Part shown: piece by piece, positions 7,756 through 14,450 of the stretch
Layout of the letters: the number at the start of each line of letters is the position of its first letter
How positions within the stretch are numbered: position 1 is the stretch's first letter
Source: Phascolarctobacterium sp.
GTDB taxonomy: Bacteria > Bacillota > Negativicutes > Acidaminococcales > Acidaminococcaceae
Length of the DNA stretch: 33,998 nucleotides
NCBI GenBank assembly: GCA_004558595.1
Contig: SFCN01000016.1
Coordinates: 1-33,998 of the forward strand
Direction: 5' to 3'
Notes under the pieces: generated by a model
Database searches by the model: none
What the model was told of the DNA's origin: nothing
The model's input: only the letters and a program-made list of their open reading frames with translations
Position numbers and translations under genes: made by a program

Positions 7756-8130
7756 ATGAAGGTTATCGCAAGCGACAAGGCCCCCAAGGCTTTAGGACCC
7801 TATTCTCAAGCCGTTTTAGTGGGCAGCACCCTTTATATGTCCGGTCAGATCGCTATCAATCGTGAGACTGGCGAGTTCGTGCAAAGCAGCATTGAGGCTG
7901 AAACAGAGCAGATTATGCACAATCTGGAGGCTGTTTTGACAGAGGCTGGCTATGGCTTTATGCATGTGGTAAAGACCACTATTTTTGCTACTGACATTAA
8001 GGACTTTGAAGCCATCAACGGTGTGTATGCTAAGTATTTCAAGAGCAATCCCCCGGCGCGTTCCTTCGTGCAGGTAGCAGCGCTGCCCAAGGGAGCACGT
8101 GTGGAAATCGAAGCCATCGCATATAAATAA
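7756..8130 (+). CDS. ridA: RidA-family 2-iminobutanoate/2-iminopropanoate deaminase
   Basis: 124-residue YjgF/YER057c/UK114-family protein, which hydrolyses reactive enamine/imine intermediates such as 2-aminoacrylate to the keto acid and ammonia. The catalytic arginine of the family lies in PARSFVQVAALPKGARVEIEAIA, here Arg102; the N-terminal ALGPYSQAV motif is also intact. AAAGGAGTG precedes the ATG. It is 34 nt downstream of the serine dehydratase alpha gene and almost certainly cotranscribed. This fits well, because serine dehydratase releases exactly the intermediate that RidA destroys. Confidence 0.95.
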   Translation: MKVIASDKAPKALGPYSQAVLVGSTLYMSGQIAINRETGEFVQSSIEAETEQIMHNLEAVLTEAGYGFMHVVKTTIFATDIKDFEAINGVYAKYFKSNPPARSFVQVAALPKGARVEIEAIAYK

Positions 8131-8189
8131 ACGACTGGAAGGCATCATCTTCTAGATGTTTCCAAGGTTGGAGCAAAATTAGTTTTTTT

Positions 8190-8210
8190 GTAAAAGATTT
8201 TACTTTTTTT
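8190..8210 (+). terminator. Weak AT-rich terminator after ridA
   Basis: GTAAAA (8190-8195) pairs with TTTTAC (8198-8203) across a two-base loop and is followed by seven T. The stem is weak and the loop strained; another imperfect hairpin around 8135-8165 could help. It is the only plausible stop between ridA and the tRNA promoter. Confidence 0.4.
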
Positions 8211-8221
8211 GTAAAAAAGGG

Positions 8222-8250
8222 TTGACGAGTGCTGTTCAATATAGTATAAT
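8222..8250 (+). promoter_or_regulatory. Promoter of the tRNA cluster
   Basis: TTGACG (8222-8227), a 17-nt spacer and TATAAT (8245-8250) about 40 nt before tRNA-His; near-consensus sigma-70 promoter. Confidence 0.9.
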
Positions 8251-8288
8251 AACATTCGTCGCCAAGCTATTGAGTTTGGAAACAATTT

Positions 8289-8365
8289 GGTGGCTGTGGT
8301 GAAGTGGTTAACACGGCGGATTGTGGCTCCGTTACGCGTGGGTTCGACTCCCACCAGTCACCCCA
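8289..8365 (+). tRNA. tRNA-His (anticodon GTG)
   Basis: Acceptor stem GTGGCTG (8290-8296) pairs with CAGTCAC (8355-8361). The anticodon loop is TTGTGGC with GTG, and the T arm is GTGGG-TTCGACT-CCCAC. The extra 5' G at 8289 faces discriminator C at 8362, the G-1:C73 identity element of histidine tRNAs. CCA is encoded (8363-8365). Confidence 0.96.
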
Positions 8366-8411
8366 CCTTAAAGGATGCCAGTCATTCTGAGGTTAACCAT
8401 TTTAGTCTAGT

Positions 8412-8487
8412 TGGGGCGTAGCCAAGTCGGTAAGGCACGGGACTTTGACTCCCGCATGCGTTGGTTCGAGTCCAGCCGCCCCAGCCA
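8412..8487 (+). tRNA. tRNA-Gln (anticodon TTG)
   Basis: Acceptor TGGGGCG (8412-8418) pairs with CGCCCCA (8477-8483). The anticodon loop CTTTGAC gives TTG, and CCA is encoded (8485-8487). Second gene of the three-tRNA transcript. Confidence 0.95.
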
Positions 8488-8489
8488 AT

Positions 8490-8565
8490 GATTCACTAGC
8501 TCAGTCGGTAGAGCACCTGACTTTTAATCAGGGTGTCCGGGGTTCGAATCCCCGGTGAATCACCA
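8490..8565 (+). tRNA. tRNA-Lys (anticodon TTT)
   Basis: Acceptor GATTCAC (8490-8496) pairs with GTGAATC (8555-8561). The anticodon loop CTTTTAA gives TTT, and CCA is encoded (8563-8565). It is intact. Its 3' half is partly repeated twice downstream, which suggests it served as an integration or recombination target. Confidence 0.96.
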
Positions 8566-8648
8566 AGCAAATTATCCGTCCGTAGTAATGCGGACGGTTT
8601 TTGTTTTTCTGACACCCTAATCAGGGTGTCCGGGGTTTACCCATTCTG
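8559..8648 (+). repeat. Direct-repeat unit A: tRNA-Lys 3' end, terminator and tRNA-like tail
   Basis: About 90 bp running from the last bases of tRNA-Lys through its terminator to a tail that itself repeats 20 bases of tRNA-Lys (8618-8637, matching the anticodon-stem to T-loop segment). A nearly identical unit lies at 9486-9576. The tail contains a 7-bp hairpin, GACACCC...GGGTGTC. Confidence 0.85.
8576..8602 (+). terminator. Terminator of the tRNA cluster (copy A)
   Basis: CCGTCCG (8576-8582) pairs with CGGACGG (8591-8597), followed by TTTTT, eleven bases after the CCA of tRNA-Lys. Confidence 0.92.
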
Positions 8649-8656
8649 GGCACTGG

Positions 8657-8724
8657 CGAATCCCCGGTGAATCACCAAGCAAATTATCCGTCCGTTTTAA
8701 TACGGACGGTTTTTGTTTTCTCTG
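8657..8724 (+). repeat. Direct-repeat unit B: second copy of the tRNA-Lys 3' end and terminator
   Basis: From 8657 the sequence repeats the T-arm/acceptor 3' strand of tRNA-Lys, including CCA (8657-8677), then the spacer and terminator. Together with 8618-8637 it rebuilds the tRNA-Lys 3' half interrupted at the T loop by 19 bases (8638-8656). It cannot fold as a tRNA because the 5' half is absent. Confidence 0.85.
8688..8714 (+). terminator. Terminator (copy B)
   Basis: CCGTCCGT (8688-8695) pairs with ACGGACGG (8702-8709), then TTTTT. Second copy of the tRNA-cluster terminator. Confidence 0.85.
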
Positions 8725-8767
8725 ATGTACAAGGACTTATTGATAATGATGATTGATGTAATATATT

Positions 8768-8800
8768 AAAACCCCCACGGCGGTATGCGTGGGGGTTTTT
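8768..8800. terminator. Bidirectional terminator
   Basis: AAAACCCCCAC (8768-8778) pairs perfectly with GTGGGGGTTTT (8789-8799), flanked by A and T runs. It can stop the minus-strand gene that ends at 8802 and any read-through from the tRNAs. Confidence 0.9.
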
Positions 8801-8801
8801 G

Positions 8802-9332
8802 TTATTTATCATCATCATATATTGTCAAATTCGTATAAATTGCTAAAGCTGCAAAGAAAAAATCAATCAGTTGCCAAGTATCTCTCCGCATAGTAATCCT
8901 GAAAACAGGAAAAAACATTATCGCTAAAACAAGGAAACATACTAATAGTAGTATTCTTCGATAAGAACCTGTTGAATAAAACAATACAACATAAAAAGCA
9001 GATTGACAAGCTACAAACACTCTTAAAATTTTATATATTGTATAACCTCTAAAGTGGACACAAGCTACCAATATTGCAAAAGCTGGAACTAAATATAAGT
9101 ACCATGTTTTTGCTATTCTCGACGTAATGCTTACTGTATTTCTTTTTGGCAAGATATTCTTTTGCATTATTTGTGAATCAGAAACTACACACATAATGAA
9201 AAATATAGGAACGTATAAAACGTATCCGAATGTATAATCAATACCAATCGAGTCAAAGACTTCGCCTAAAGCCCATGCCAACATTATTGACACAACAATT
9301 CTAAAAGAAATGATTACATCTGCACAGTTCAT
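8802..9332 (-). CDS. Hypothetical membrane protein, DUF6804-like
   Basis: 176 residues with about five hydrophobic segments and a short acidic C-terminus (YDDDK). The stretch from FPVFRITMRRDTWQLIDFFF resembles the terminal motif of DUF6804-type small membrane proteins; this is from memory and tentative. No enzymatic or transport motif is visible. The gene is clearly AT-richer than its neighbours, faces opposite to them, and is bracketed by repeats of the tRNA-Lys 3' end, so it was probably acquired. The start is uncertain: the nearest GAGG lies about 14 bases before the ATG, and a TGA blocks extension to the upstream GTG. Confidence 0.7.
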   Translation of the reverse strand: MNCADVIISFRIVVSIMLAWALGEVFDSIGIDYTFGYVLYVPIFFIMCVVSDSQIMQKNILPKRNTVSITSRIAKTWYLYLVPAFAILVACVHFRGYTIYKILRVFVACQSAFYVVLFYSTGSYRRILLLVCFLVLAIMFFPVFRITMRRDTWQLIDFFFAALAIYTNLTIYDDDK

Positions 9333-9388
9333 AATTCAGCGCACTTCCTCTCCTAGAGATAACTTTATTGTATCACACTATCAGAAAA

Positions 9389-9445
9389 ATAGCTTTAAAT
9401 TTTGCAAAAAGATAAAGCTATCTGCTTGACTAGGGCAGATAGCTT
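9389..9445. repeat. Overlapping inverted repeats beside the acquired gene
   Basis: A 9-bp inverted repeat (9389-9397 with 9413-9421) overlaps a perfect 11-bp one (9415-9425 with 9435-9445), so the two hairpins exclude each other. No T run follows either. The gene-free stretch 9333-9685 holds these hairpins, repeat unit C, its terminator, the ABC promoter and a leader hairpin. Confidence 0.5.
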
Positions 9446-9485
9446 AACAGAATGGTGACACCAAATGAGTAAGCGTCCTCAAATC

Positions 9486-9576
9486 ATCACCAAGCAAATT
9501 ACCCGTCCGTAGTAATACGGACGGTTTTTGTTTTCTCTGACACCCCAATCAGGGTGTCCGGGGTTTATCCATTCTG
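9486..9576 (+). repeat. Direct-repeat unit C: terminator and tRNA-like tail
   Basis: Near-identical to unit A (8559-8648), from ATCACCAAGC through the terminator to the ATTCTG end, with only a few substitutions. Units A and C bracket about 840 bp containing unit B and the orphan membrane gene, the arrangement expected for attachment-site duplications or repeat-mediated insertion. Confidence 0.85.
9503..9529 (+). terminator. Terminator (copy C)
   Basis: CCGTCCGT (9503-9510) pairs with ACGGACGG (9517-9524), followed by TTTTT. Third copy of the tRNA-cluster terminator; it also insulates the ABC operon. Confidence 0.85.
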
Positions 9577-9585
9577 ACTTTTTAC

Positions 9586-9614
9586 TTGTCAACGCTTTAG
9601 CAAAGTGATAAAAT
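9586..9614 (+). promoter_or_regulatory. Promoter of the ABC permease-ATPase operon
   Basis: TTGTCA (9586-9591), 17-nt spacer, TAAAAT (9609-9614). A leader hairpin follows, with TTTCAGC (9629-9635) pairing with GCTGAAA (9650-9656). Confidence 0.75.
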
Positions 9615-9685
9615 AAAGTATACTCATATTTCAGCGCAAGCCTAACGCTGCTGAAAGTATATTTTTGATGAAGATGGAGAAGATT

Positions 9686-10330
9686 ATGGATTACGTTTTA
9701 AAAATCATTCCTCAAATGCTTGATGGCTGCGTTGTTTCGGCCCAAGTATTTTTTATTACTATCGTTTTAAGCATCCCCCTAGGCGTGCTACTCAGCTTAG
9801 GACGAGTTTCCAGCATTAAGCCCCTGCAAAAGATCATCGGCTTCTATGTTTGGGTTATGCGTGGCAGCCCCTTGATGCTGCAGATTTTCTTTGTTTACTT
9901 CGTGCTTCCCTCCGTAGGCATTCGCCTACCGGACTTCGAATCGGCCACCGTAGCCTTCGTGCTCAACTATGCTGCTTATTTCTGCGAAATCTTCCGTGCC
10001 GGTATTCAGGCCATTCCCAAGGGACAGTACGAGGCCGCTCACACTTTGGGCATGAATTACGTGCAAACCATGCGTCGCATTGTATTGCCCCAGGTTATTC
10101 GCATTATCCTGCCGCCTATTAGCAATGAAACTATTACTTTGGTTAAGGATACCTCCTTGGTCTATGTTTTGGCCATGAACGATTTAATGCGTACTGCTCG
10201 CAACCTTGTACAACGGGACTTTAATATTACTCCCTTTATCGTAGCAGGCTGCTTCTACCTTTTCGCTACCCTGATTTTAACCCTTATCTTTGAGCGTTTG
10301 GAGAAGCATTTCTCCAAGTATGATCAGTAA
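9686..10330 (+). CDS. Polar amino-acid ABC transporter permease (HisM/GlnP family)
   Basis: 214-residue integral membrane permease of an amino-acid importer, with about five transmembrane helices. The cytoplasmic coupling EAA loop is clear as YEAAHTLGMNYVQTMRRIVLPQ. The N-terminal segment (MLDGCVVSAQVFFITIVLSIPLG) matches the family. The open frame extends to 9665, but only the ATG at 9686 has a ribosome-binding site (GGAGA, about seven bases upstream), so that start is preferred. The ATPase follows 34 nt downstream. No binding protein is in the operon; the lipoprotein at 216-992 is the nearest candidate. Confidence 0.93.
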   Translation: MDYVLKIIPQMLDGCVVSAQVFFITIVLSIPLGVLLSLGRVSSIKPLQKIIGFYVWVMRGSPLMLQIFFVYFVLPSVGIRLPDFESATVAFVLNYAAYFCEIFRAGIQAIPKGQYEAAHTLGMNYVQTMRRIVLPQVIRIILPPISNETITLVKDTSLVYVLAMNDLMRTARNLVQRDFNITPFIVAGCFYLFATLILTLIFERLEKHFSKYDQ

Positions 10331-10364
10331 GAGTAAGGACAGCCGCTGCAGGAGGAAAATTAGC

Positions 10365-11123
10365 ATGAATAAAATCAAAGCGCAAAATATCTGGAAAAAA
10401 TTTAATAAATTAGAGGTTCTCAAGGGCATCGACCTAGACGTCGATGAAGGCGAGGTTGTAGCTGTTATTGGTCCCTCCGGCGGTGGCAAAAGCACCCTGC
10501 TCCGCTGCCTAAATAAGCTGGAAACCATTGACAAGGGCAGCGTTATCATTGATGGCGAAGCCCTATGCACCGAAACCGCCACGGGAACGGAGTATGTAAA
10601 TAAGAACGAGATACGCCGTATCGCCTGCAAAATGGGTATGGTCTTCCAACAGTTTAATCTCTTCCCCCATATGACCGTGCTGGAAAATCTCATTGAAGCG
10701 CCTGTGAACGTGCAAAAGCGTGACAAGGCTACCGTAATTAAGGAAGCGGAGGCCCTGCTAGCCAAGGTTGGTCTCAGCGACAAGCGGGATGAATATCCTC
10801 GCAAGCTTAGCGGCGGTCAGCAGCAGCGTGTAGCCATCGCCAGAGCGCTGGCTATGAAGCCTGCCATTATGCTTTTTGACGAGCCCACCTCCTCTCTTGA
10901 CCCCGAGCTCACCGGCGAGGTTTTAAAGACCATGCGGGAGCTGGCCGAGGAAAAAATGACCATGGTCGTGGTGACCCACGAAATGGGCTTCGCTAAGGAG
11001 GTCGCTACCAAGGTCATCTTTATGGCTGACGGCAAGGTGCAGGCTCAGGGTACGCCGGAAGAGATTTTCGACAATCCTACCAACGAGCGCCTGAAGGCTT
11101 TCTTGAACGTTATTCTAAAATAA
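10365..11123 (+). CDS. Polar amino-acid ABC transporter ATP-binding protein
   Basis: 252-residue ATPase of the GlnQ/HisP type. Walker A is GPSGGGKST (36-44), the Q-loop region is MVFQQFNLFPHMTVLEN, the signature is LSGGQQQRVAIARAL, Walker B is IMLFDEPTSSLDPEL and the H-loop is VVVTHEMGFA. All catalytic motifs are intact. The start at 10365 follows GGAGGAAA; the longer frame from 10290 overlaps the permease gene. It powers the permease encoded just upstream, and a strong terminator closes the operon at 11274. Confidence 0.95.
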   Translation: MNKIKAQNIWKKFNKLEVLKGIDLDVDEGEVVAVIGPSGGGKSTLLRCLNKLETIDKGSVIIDGEALCTETATGTEYVNKNEIRRIACKMGMVFQQFNLFPHMTVLENLIEAPVNVQKRDKATVIKEAEALLAKVGLSDKRDEYPRKLSGGQQQRVAIARALAMKPAIMLFDEPTSSLDPELTGEVLKTMRELAEEKMTMVVVTHEMGFAKEVATKVIFMADGKVQAQGTPEEIFDNPTNERLKAFLNVILK

Positions 11124-11159
11124 TCATAGTTCACAATTTATTTACGCCTTAGTCGTACT

Positions 11160-11316
11160 TTAGACATAACCATTTGCTACAATATAGGTGAGCAAAGAAA
11201 GGAACCGCAAAGCACGCAACGGTTGCTTTCCAAACTCCCCCTAAACATATCTTTTCATCATACACCTCTCCTTAACTACACCGCATGGCTACGCAAGCAT
11301 GCGGTGTAGTTTTTTT
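11160..11316 (+). ncRNA. Candidate small RNA or long 3' UTR after the ABC operon
   Basis: The 297-nt gap between the ATPase and the phosphate cotransporter has no open frame I support. It contains promoter-like TAGACA and TATAGG boxes around 11163-11190, then an imperfect inverted repeat (AAAGGAACCG with CGGTTGCTTT, about 11199-11228), then a strong terminator. This could be an independent short transcript or only the 3' end of the operon. Confidence 0.25.
11274..11316 (+). terminator. Strong terminator of the ABC operon
   Basis: Perfect 14-bp stem (11274-11287 with 11298-11311) followed by TTTTT. Confidence 0.93.
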
Positions 11317-11335
11317 CGCAAAAATGCAGATTTAT

Positions 11336-11364
11336 TTTACGCGGCTCCTTTTTTAATGTATAAT
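11336..11364 (+). promoter_or_regulatory. Promoter of the Na/Pi cotransporter gene
   Basis: TTTACG (11336-11341), a 17-nt spacer and TATAAT (11359-11364), about 55 nt before the start codon. No PHO-box-like repeat is evident. Confidence 0.72.
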
Positions 11365-11420
11365 ATAAGTAAAATTTGATTTTACAATTACTTAACAAAA
11401 CTAGGGACGGAGTGTAGAGT

Positions 11421-13028
11421 ATGTTAGTTTATTTTTTAGGCTTTTTAGGCGGCATCGCTTTATTTATGTATGGCATGCAGTTAATGGGCGACGGCTTACA
11501 AAAGGCTGCCGGCGCTAAGCTGCAAAAAATATTGGAGGCCATGACAGGGGTGCTTGCCATGGGCATTCTGCTCGGCGCAGTTGTTACAGCTGTGCTACAA
11601 GCCAGTGGTGCGACCACAGTTATGACCGTGGGCTTGGTTAACGCCGGACTCTTAACGTTGAAGCAGGGCTTTGGCATTATTATGGGCGCTAACGTGGGCA
11701 CCACCATGACCGCCCAATTGATTGCCTTCAAGCTCTCCAACTACATTACTGTCCTATTATTCGTAGGCTTTTTAATGCAGCTTCTAGCTAAGCGCGCTCG
11801 CGGCAAATATCTTGGCCAAGTAATTTTAGGCTTCGGTATTTTAATGCTGGGCATGGATATGATGGGCAAAGCCGTGCTGCCCCTGCGCAATTATCCCGGC
11901 TTCGTGGACTTTATCAGTCACTTCTCCAGCAATCCCCTGCTGGGTATCGGCATTGGTACGATTATGACCGTGCTCATTCAATCCAGTAGCGCTACCATCG
12001 GTATTTTGATCGCTATGGCTAGCCAAGGGCTCATTCCCTTGGAGGGCGCTATTCCCGTGCTCCTAGGCGACAATATCGGTACCTGTATTACCGCCGTCTT
12101 AGCGTCCCTAAGAGCCAATCTCACAGCCCGTCGCGTAGCCGTAGCCCATGTGATGTTTAATGTTATCGGCAGTATTATCTTCGTGGTTTTCATGCAATGG
12201 TTTATCCAAATCGTCATGATCGTATCTCCTGAAGGCGATATTGCGCGTCAAATCGCCAATGCTCACTCCGCCTTTAATATTATCAATACCCTGCTCTTCA
12301 TGCCCTTTGTGGATCCCTTTATCAAGCTCATCCAACGTCTTGTGCCGGGTGATGCCGAGGGTATCTCCCTGCGCCCTGTATACCTTGACAAGGCCATGCT
12401 CCACACCCCTTCCATTGGTCTGAGCCTAGCTGTGAAGGAGGTCGTACGCATGGGTAACCAGGCCCGGGAGGACGTACGTCTAGGTATGGAGGCCATCCAA
12501 AACTTTGATGCGGAAAAGGTTAAATATGTACTGGAGCACGAGCCCGTGGTGGACTCCCTCGAGCGAGAAATCACCGATTATCTGACGGAAATGAGCACCT
12601 CCCAGCTTGATGCCAGTCTTTCCATTCGCCATACCGGGCTTTTGCACGCCATCAACGACATCGAGCGTATTGGCGACCATGGCGAAACGCTGGCTAAAAA
12701 AGCACGCCGCATGTTCGAGGATGATGTTCATTTTTCTCCCAAAGCTCAGGAGGAGCTGGCCCAGCTCAGCGAAATGGTGCTGCAAGCTAGTGGTCGCGCT
12801 TTAGAGGCGCTGGAGAAGAACGACAAGGCTATTGCGGCAGATGCAGTACGCTTGTGCCGTGAGGTTAAGCAATACCAAAAGGAAATCCGTAAGAACCATA
12901 TTACCCGCCTTAACGAGCATGTATGCGAGCCTGTGGCTGGCTTCGTCATGCTGGAGCTTTTGATTAACATGAAGCGCGTCAGCGACCATTCTAAGAATAT
13001 CGCTCAGCTAGTCCAAGGCACCTTCTGA
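11421..13028 (+). CDS. Na+/phosphate cotransporter family protein with PhoU-like tail
   Basis: 535 residues. The N-terminal ~300 residues are a polytopic membrane domain with the two inverted Na_Pi_cotrans (NptA/SLC34-like) repeats, recognisable by the QSSSAT motif (VLIQSSSATIGILIA) and its divergent partner LQASGATTVMTVGL. The C-terminal ~200 residues are helical and PhoU-like (DIERIGDHGETLAKKA and later MKRVSDHSKNIAQLV). The protein is expected to import phosphate, or export it when stressed, with Na+; the PhoU-like part would regulate or bind metal. Length and domain order are typical. The gene stands alone between its promoter and a bidirectional terminator. Confidence 0.93.
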   Translation: MLVYFLGFLGGIALFMYGMQLMGDGLQKAAGAKLQKILEAMTGVLAMGILLGAVVTAVLQASGATTVMTVGLVNAGLLTLKQGFGIIMGANVGTTMTAQLIAFKLSNYITVLLFVGFLMQLLAKRARGKYLGQVILGFGILMLGMDMMGKAVLPLRNYPGFVDFISHFSSNPLLGIGIGTIMTVLIQSSSATIGILIAMASQGLIPLEGAIPVLLGDNIGTCITAVLASLRANLTARRVAVAHVMFNVIGSIIFVVFMQWFIQIVMIVSPEGDIARQIANAHSAFNIINTLLFMPFVDPFIKLIQRLVPGDAEGISLRPVYLDKAMLHTPSIGLSLAVKEVVRMGNQAREDVRLGMEAIQNFDAEKVKYVLEHEPVVDSLEREITDYLTEMSTSQLDASLSIRHTGLLHAINDIERIGDHGETLAKKARRMFEDDVHFSPKAQEELAQLSEMVLQASGRALEALEKNDKAIAADAVRLCREVKQYQKEIRKNHITRLNEHVCEPVAGFVMLELLINMKRVSDHSKNIAQLVQGTF

Positions 13029-13061
13029 TTGCTTGCAAAGCATATTCCGCAACACAAAAAT

Positions 13062-13100
13062 ACCCTTCAGTCTTACCTCAAAGACTGAAGGGTTATTTTT
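13062..13100. terminator. Bidirectional terminator between convergent genes
   Basis: Perfect 13-bp stem (13062-13074 with 13081-13093), with T-rich runs on both strands. It separates the phosphate transporter from the minus-strand activase unit. A smaller GGTAAC/GTTACC hairpin lies at 13104-13120. Confidence 0.9.
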
Positions 13101-13192
13101 ATGGGTAACCTGCAGTTACCGAAAAGAATGTTTGCTATTATTTCATGTGTAACCAAACCTTATAAAAGAGTGAACTTACTTAAAAGCCAGCG

Positions 13193-14437
13193 TCATTTCG
13201 CTGTGGCCAGCATCAGCTTAATGCGGTTTTCTTGGTTGACCTTGGAGGCGCTGGCATCATAATCAATAGCCAAAATATTAGCCTCCTCAGCAATTTCCTT
13301 AATTTTATTGATCATGCCCCGGCCGGCAATATGGTTGGGCAAGCAGCCAAAGGGCTGGGCGCATATAATATTAGTATAGCCACTGTGTACCAGCTCCAGC
13401 ATCTCCGCCGTCAGCAGCCAGCCCTCGCCCATATTATTCCCATAGCCAATAATCCCCTTGACCATGGTCTTGGTTTCCTCATAGGTAGCAGGAGCGCTGA
13501 AAGGAGCTGTATTTAAGGCGCTGCGCAGAATGCTCTCCAAATGCTTTAAATACCACATAGCGCCCTTATTAGTGCCATACTTCCAAAAGCTGCCTCCATA
13601 AAGCTTATAATCCGTCAAATATGTATCCACGCAGTACATAATGAAGTTCAGCACACCGGGCAGCATATACTCGCAATCCTGCTTTTGCAGGAATTTCTCC
13701 AAATTATTATTGCCTAGAGCAGCGTATTTAATATAGATCTCACCTACTATACCCACCTTCGTTTTAGGTCTATGCACGATGGGAACAGCGGCAAATTCCT
13801 TAGCAATGGCCTTAGTCAGCTTTTTGATGCTACTTAGGGCTTGACCCTTACCACTTTGGAAGGCTTCTGCCAGCCTAGAGAGCCATTTTTCGGCTAAGGC
13901 ATCGGCTGCGCCCTCCACCACTTCATAGGGACGGATTTTATTGGTCAAATACATGAGCGCATCCCCATAAATGAGAGCTGCCAAAAATTTACGTACCATA
14001 TTGGCATTCAAATGAAAGCCCGGCTGCTTTTCTAAGCCATTTACATTCAGACTAATGACAGGAATATGAGTTAAGCCTGCCTTTTCCAAAGCCTTGCGTA
14101 ATAGGTAAATATAATTGGAGGCACGACAGCCACCACCGGTCTGAGTTATAATGAGCGCCGTTTTTTGCAAATCGTATTTGCCGCTCTCCAAGGCCTGTAA
14201 AAGCTGGCCGATAACTAAAAGAGCGGGGTAGCAAATATCATTATTCACATATTTAAGGCCAGTTTCCACTACCTCGCGACTAGTATTCTGGAGGATCTCC
14301 ACCTTATAGCCACAGCTGGCGAGGGCTGCCTGCAGCAGGGTGAAATGCAGGGGCAGCATGCCCGGAACGAGAATGGTATGGGTTTGGCGCATTTCCTCAG
14401 TAAAAGGAACAAAATTGGTTTGAGAAGCTTCTTGCAT
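13193..14437 (-). CDS. Activase-associated C-terminal module (2-hydroxyacyl-CoA dehydratase-like)
   Basis: 414 residues resembling the last third of the ~1,400-residue giant 2-hydroxyacyl-CoA dehydratase activase-related proteins, encoded here as a separate gene. Visible landmarks are LPGMLPLHFTLLQ-like text near the start, NNDICYPALLVIGQLL, TQTGGGCRASNYIYLLRKAL (about residues 99-118) and GEGWLLTAEMLELV with AQPFGCLPNHIAGRG near the end. The cysteines in these motifs could hold an Fe-S cluster as in dehydratase subunits. A good AAAGGAG site precedes the ATG, 13 nt after the stop of the upstream gene and in a different frame. The reaction is unknown. Confidence 0.8.
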   Translation of the reverse strand: MQEASQTNFVPFTEEMRQTHTILVPGMLPLHFTLLQAALASCGYKVEILQNTSREVVETGLKYVNNDICYPALLVIGQLLQALESGKYDLQKTALIITQTGGGCRASNYIYLLRKALEKAGLTHIPVISLNVNGLEKQPGFHLNANMVRKFLAALIYGDALMYLTNKIRPYEVVEGAADALAEKWLSRLAEAFQSGKGQALSSIKKLTKAIAKEFAAVPIVHRPKTKVGIVGEIYIKYAALGNNNLEKFLQKQDCEYMLPGVLNFIMYCVDTYLTDYKLYGGSFWKYGTNKGAMWYLKHLESILRSALNTAPFSAPATYEETKTMVKGIIGYGNNMGEGWLLTAEMLELVHSGYTNIICAQPFGCLPNHIAGRGMINKIKEIAEEANILAIDYDASASKVNQENRIKLMLATAK

Positions 14438-14450
14438 CGCAAAAACTCCT

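Noticed and set aside
8612..8677. A fourth, split tRNA-Lys gene
   Set aside because: Only the 3' half is present and the T loop is interrupted by 19 bases; no 5' acceptor strand or D arm exists, so it is a repeat remnant.
8490..9576. CRISPR array
   Set aside because: The repeats are only three, long, unevenly spaced and tRNA-derived; no cas genes are near.
10277..10804. 175-residue minus-strand open frame opposite the ABC ATPase
   Set aside because: Shadow of the ATPase gene, whose Walker and signature motifs are intact on the plus strand.
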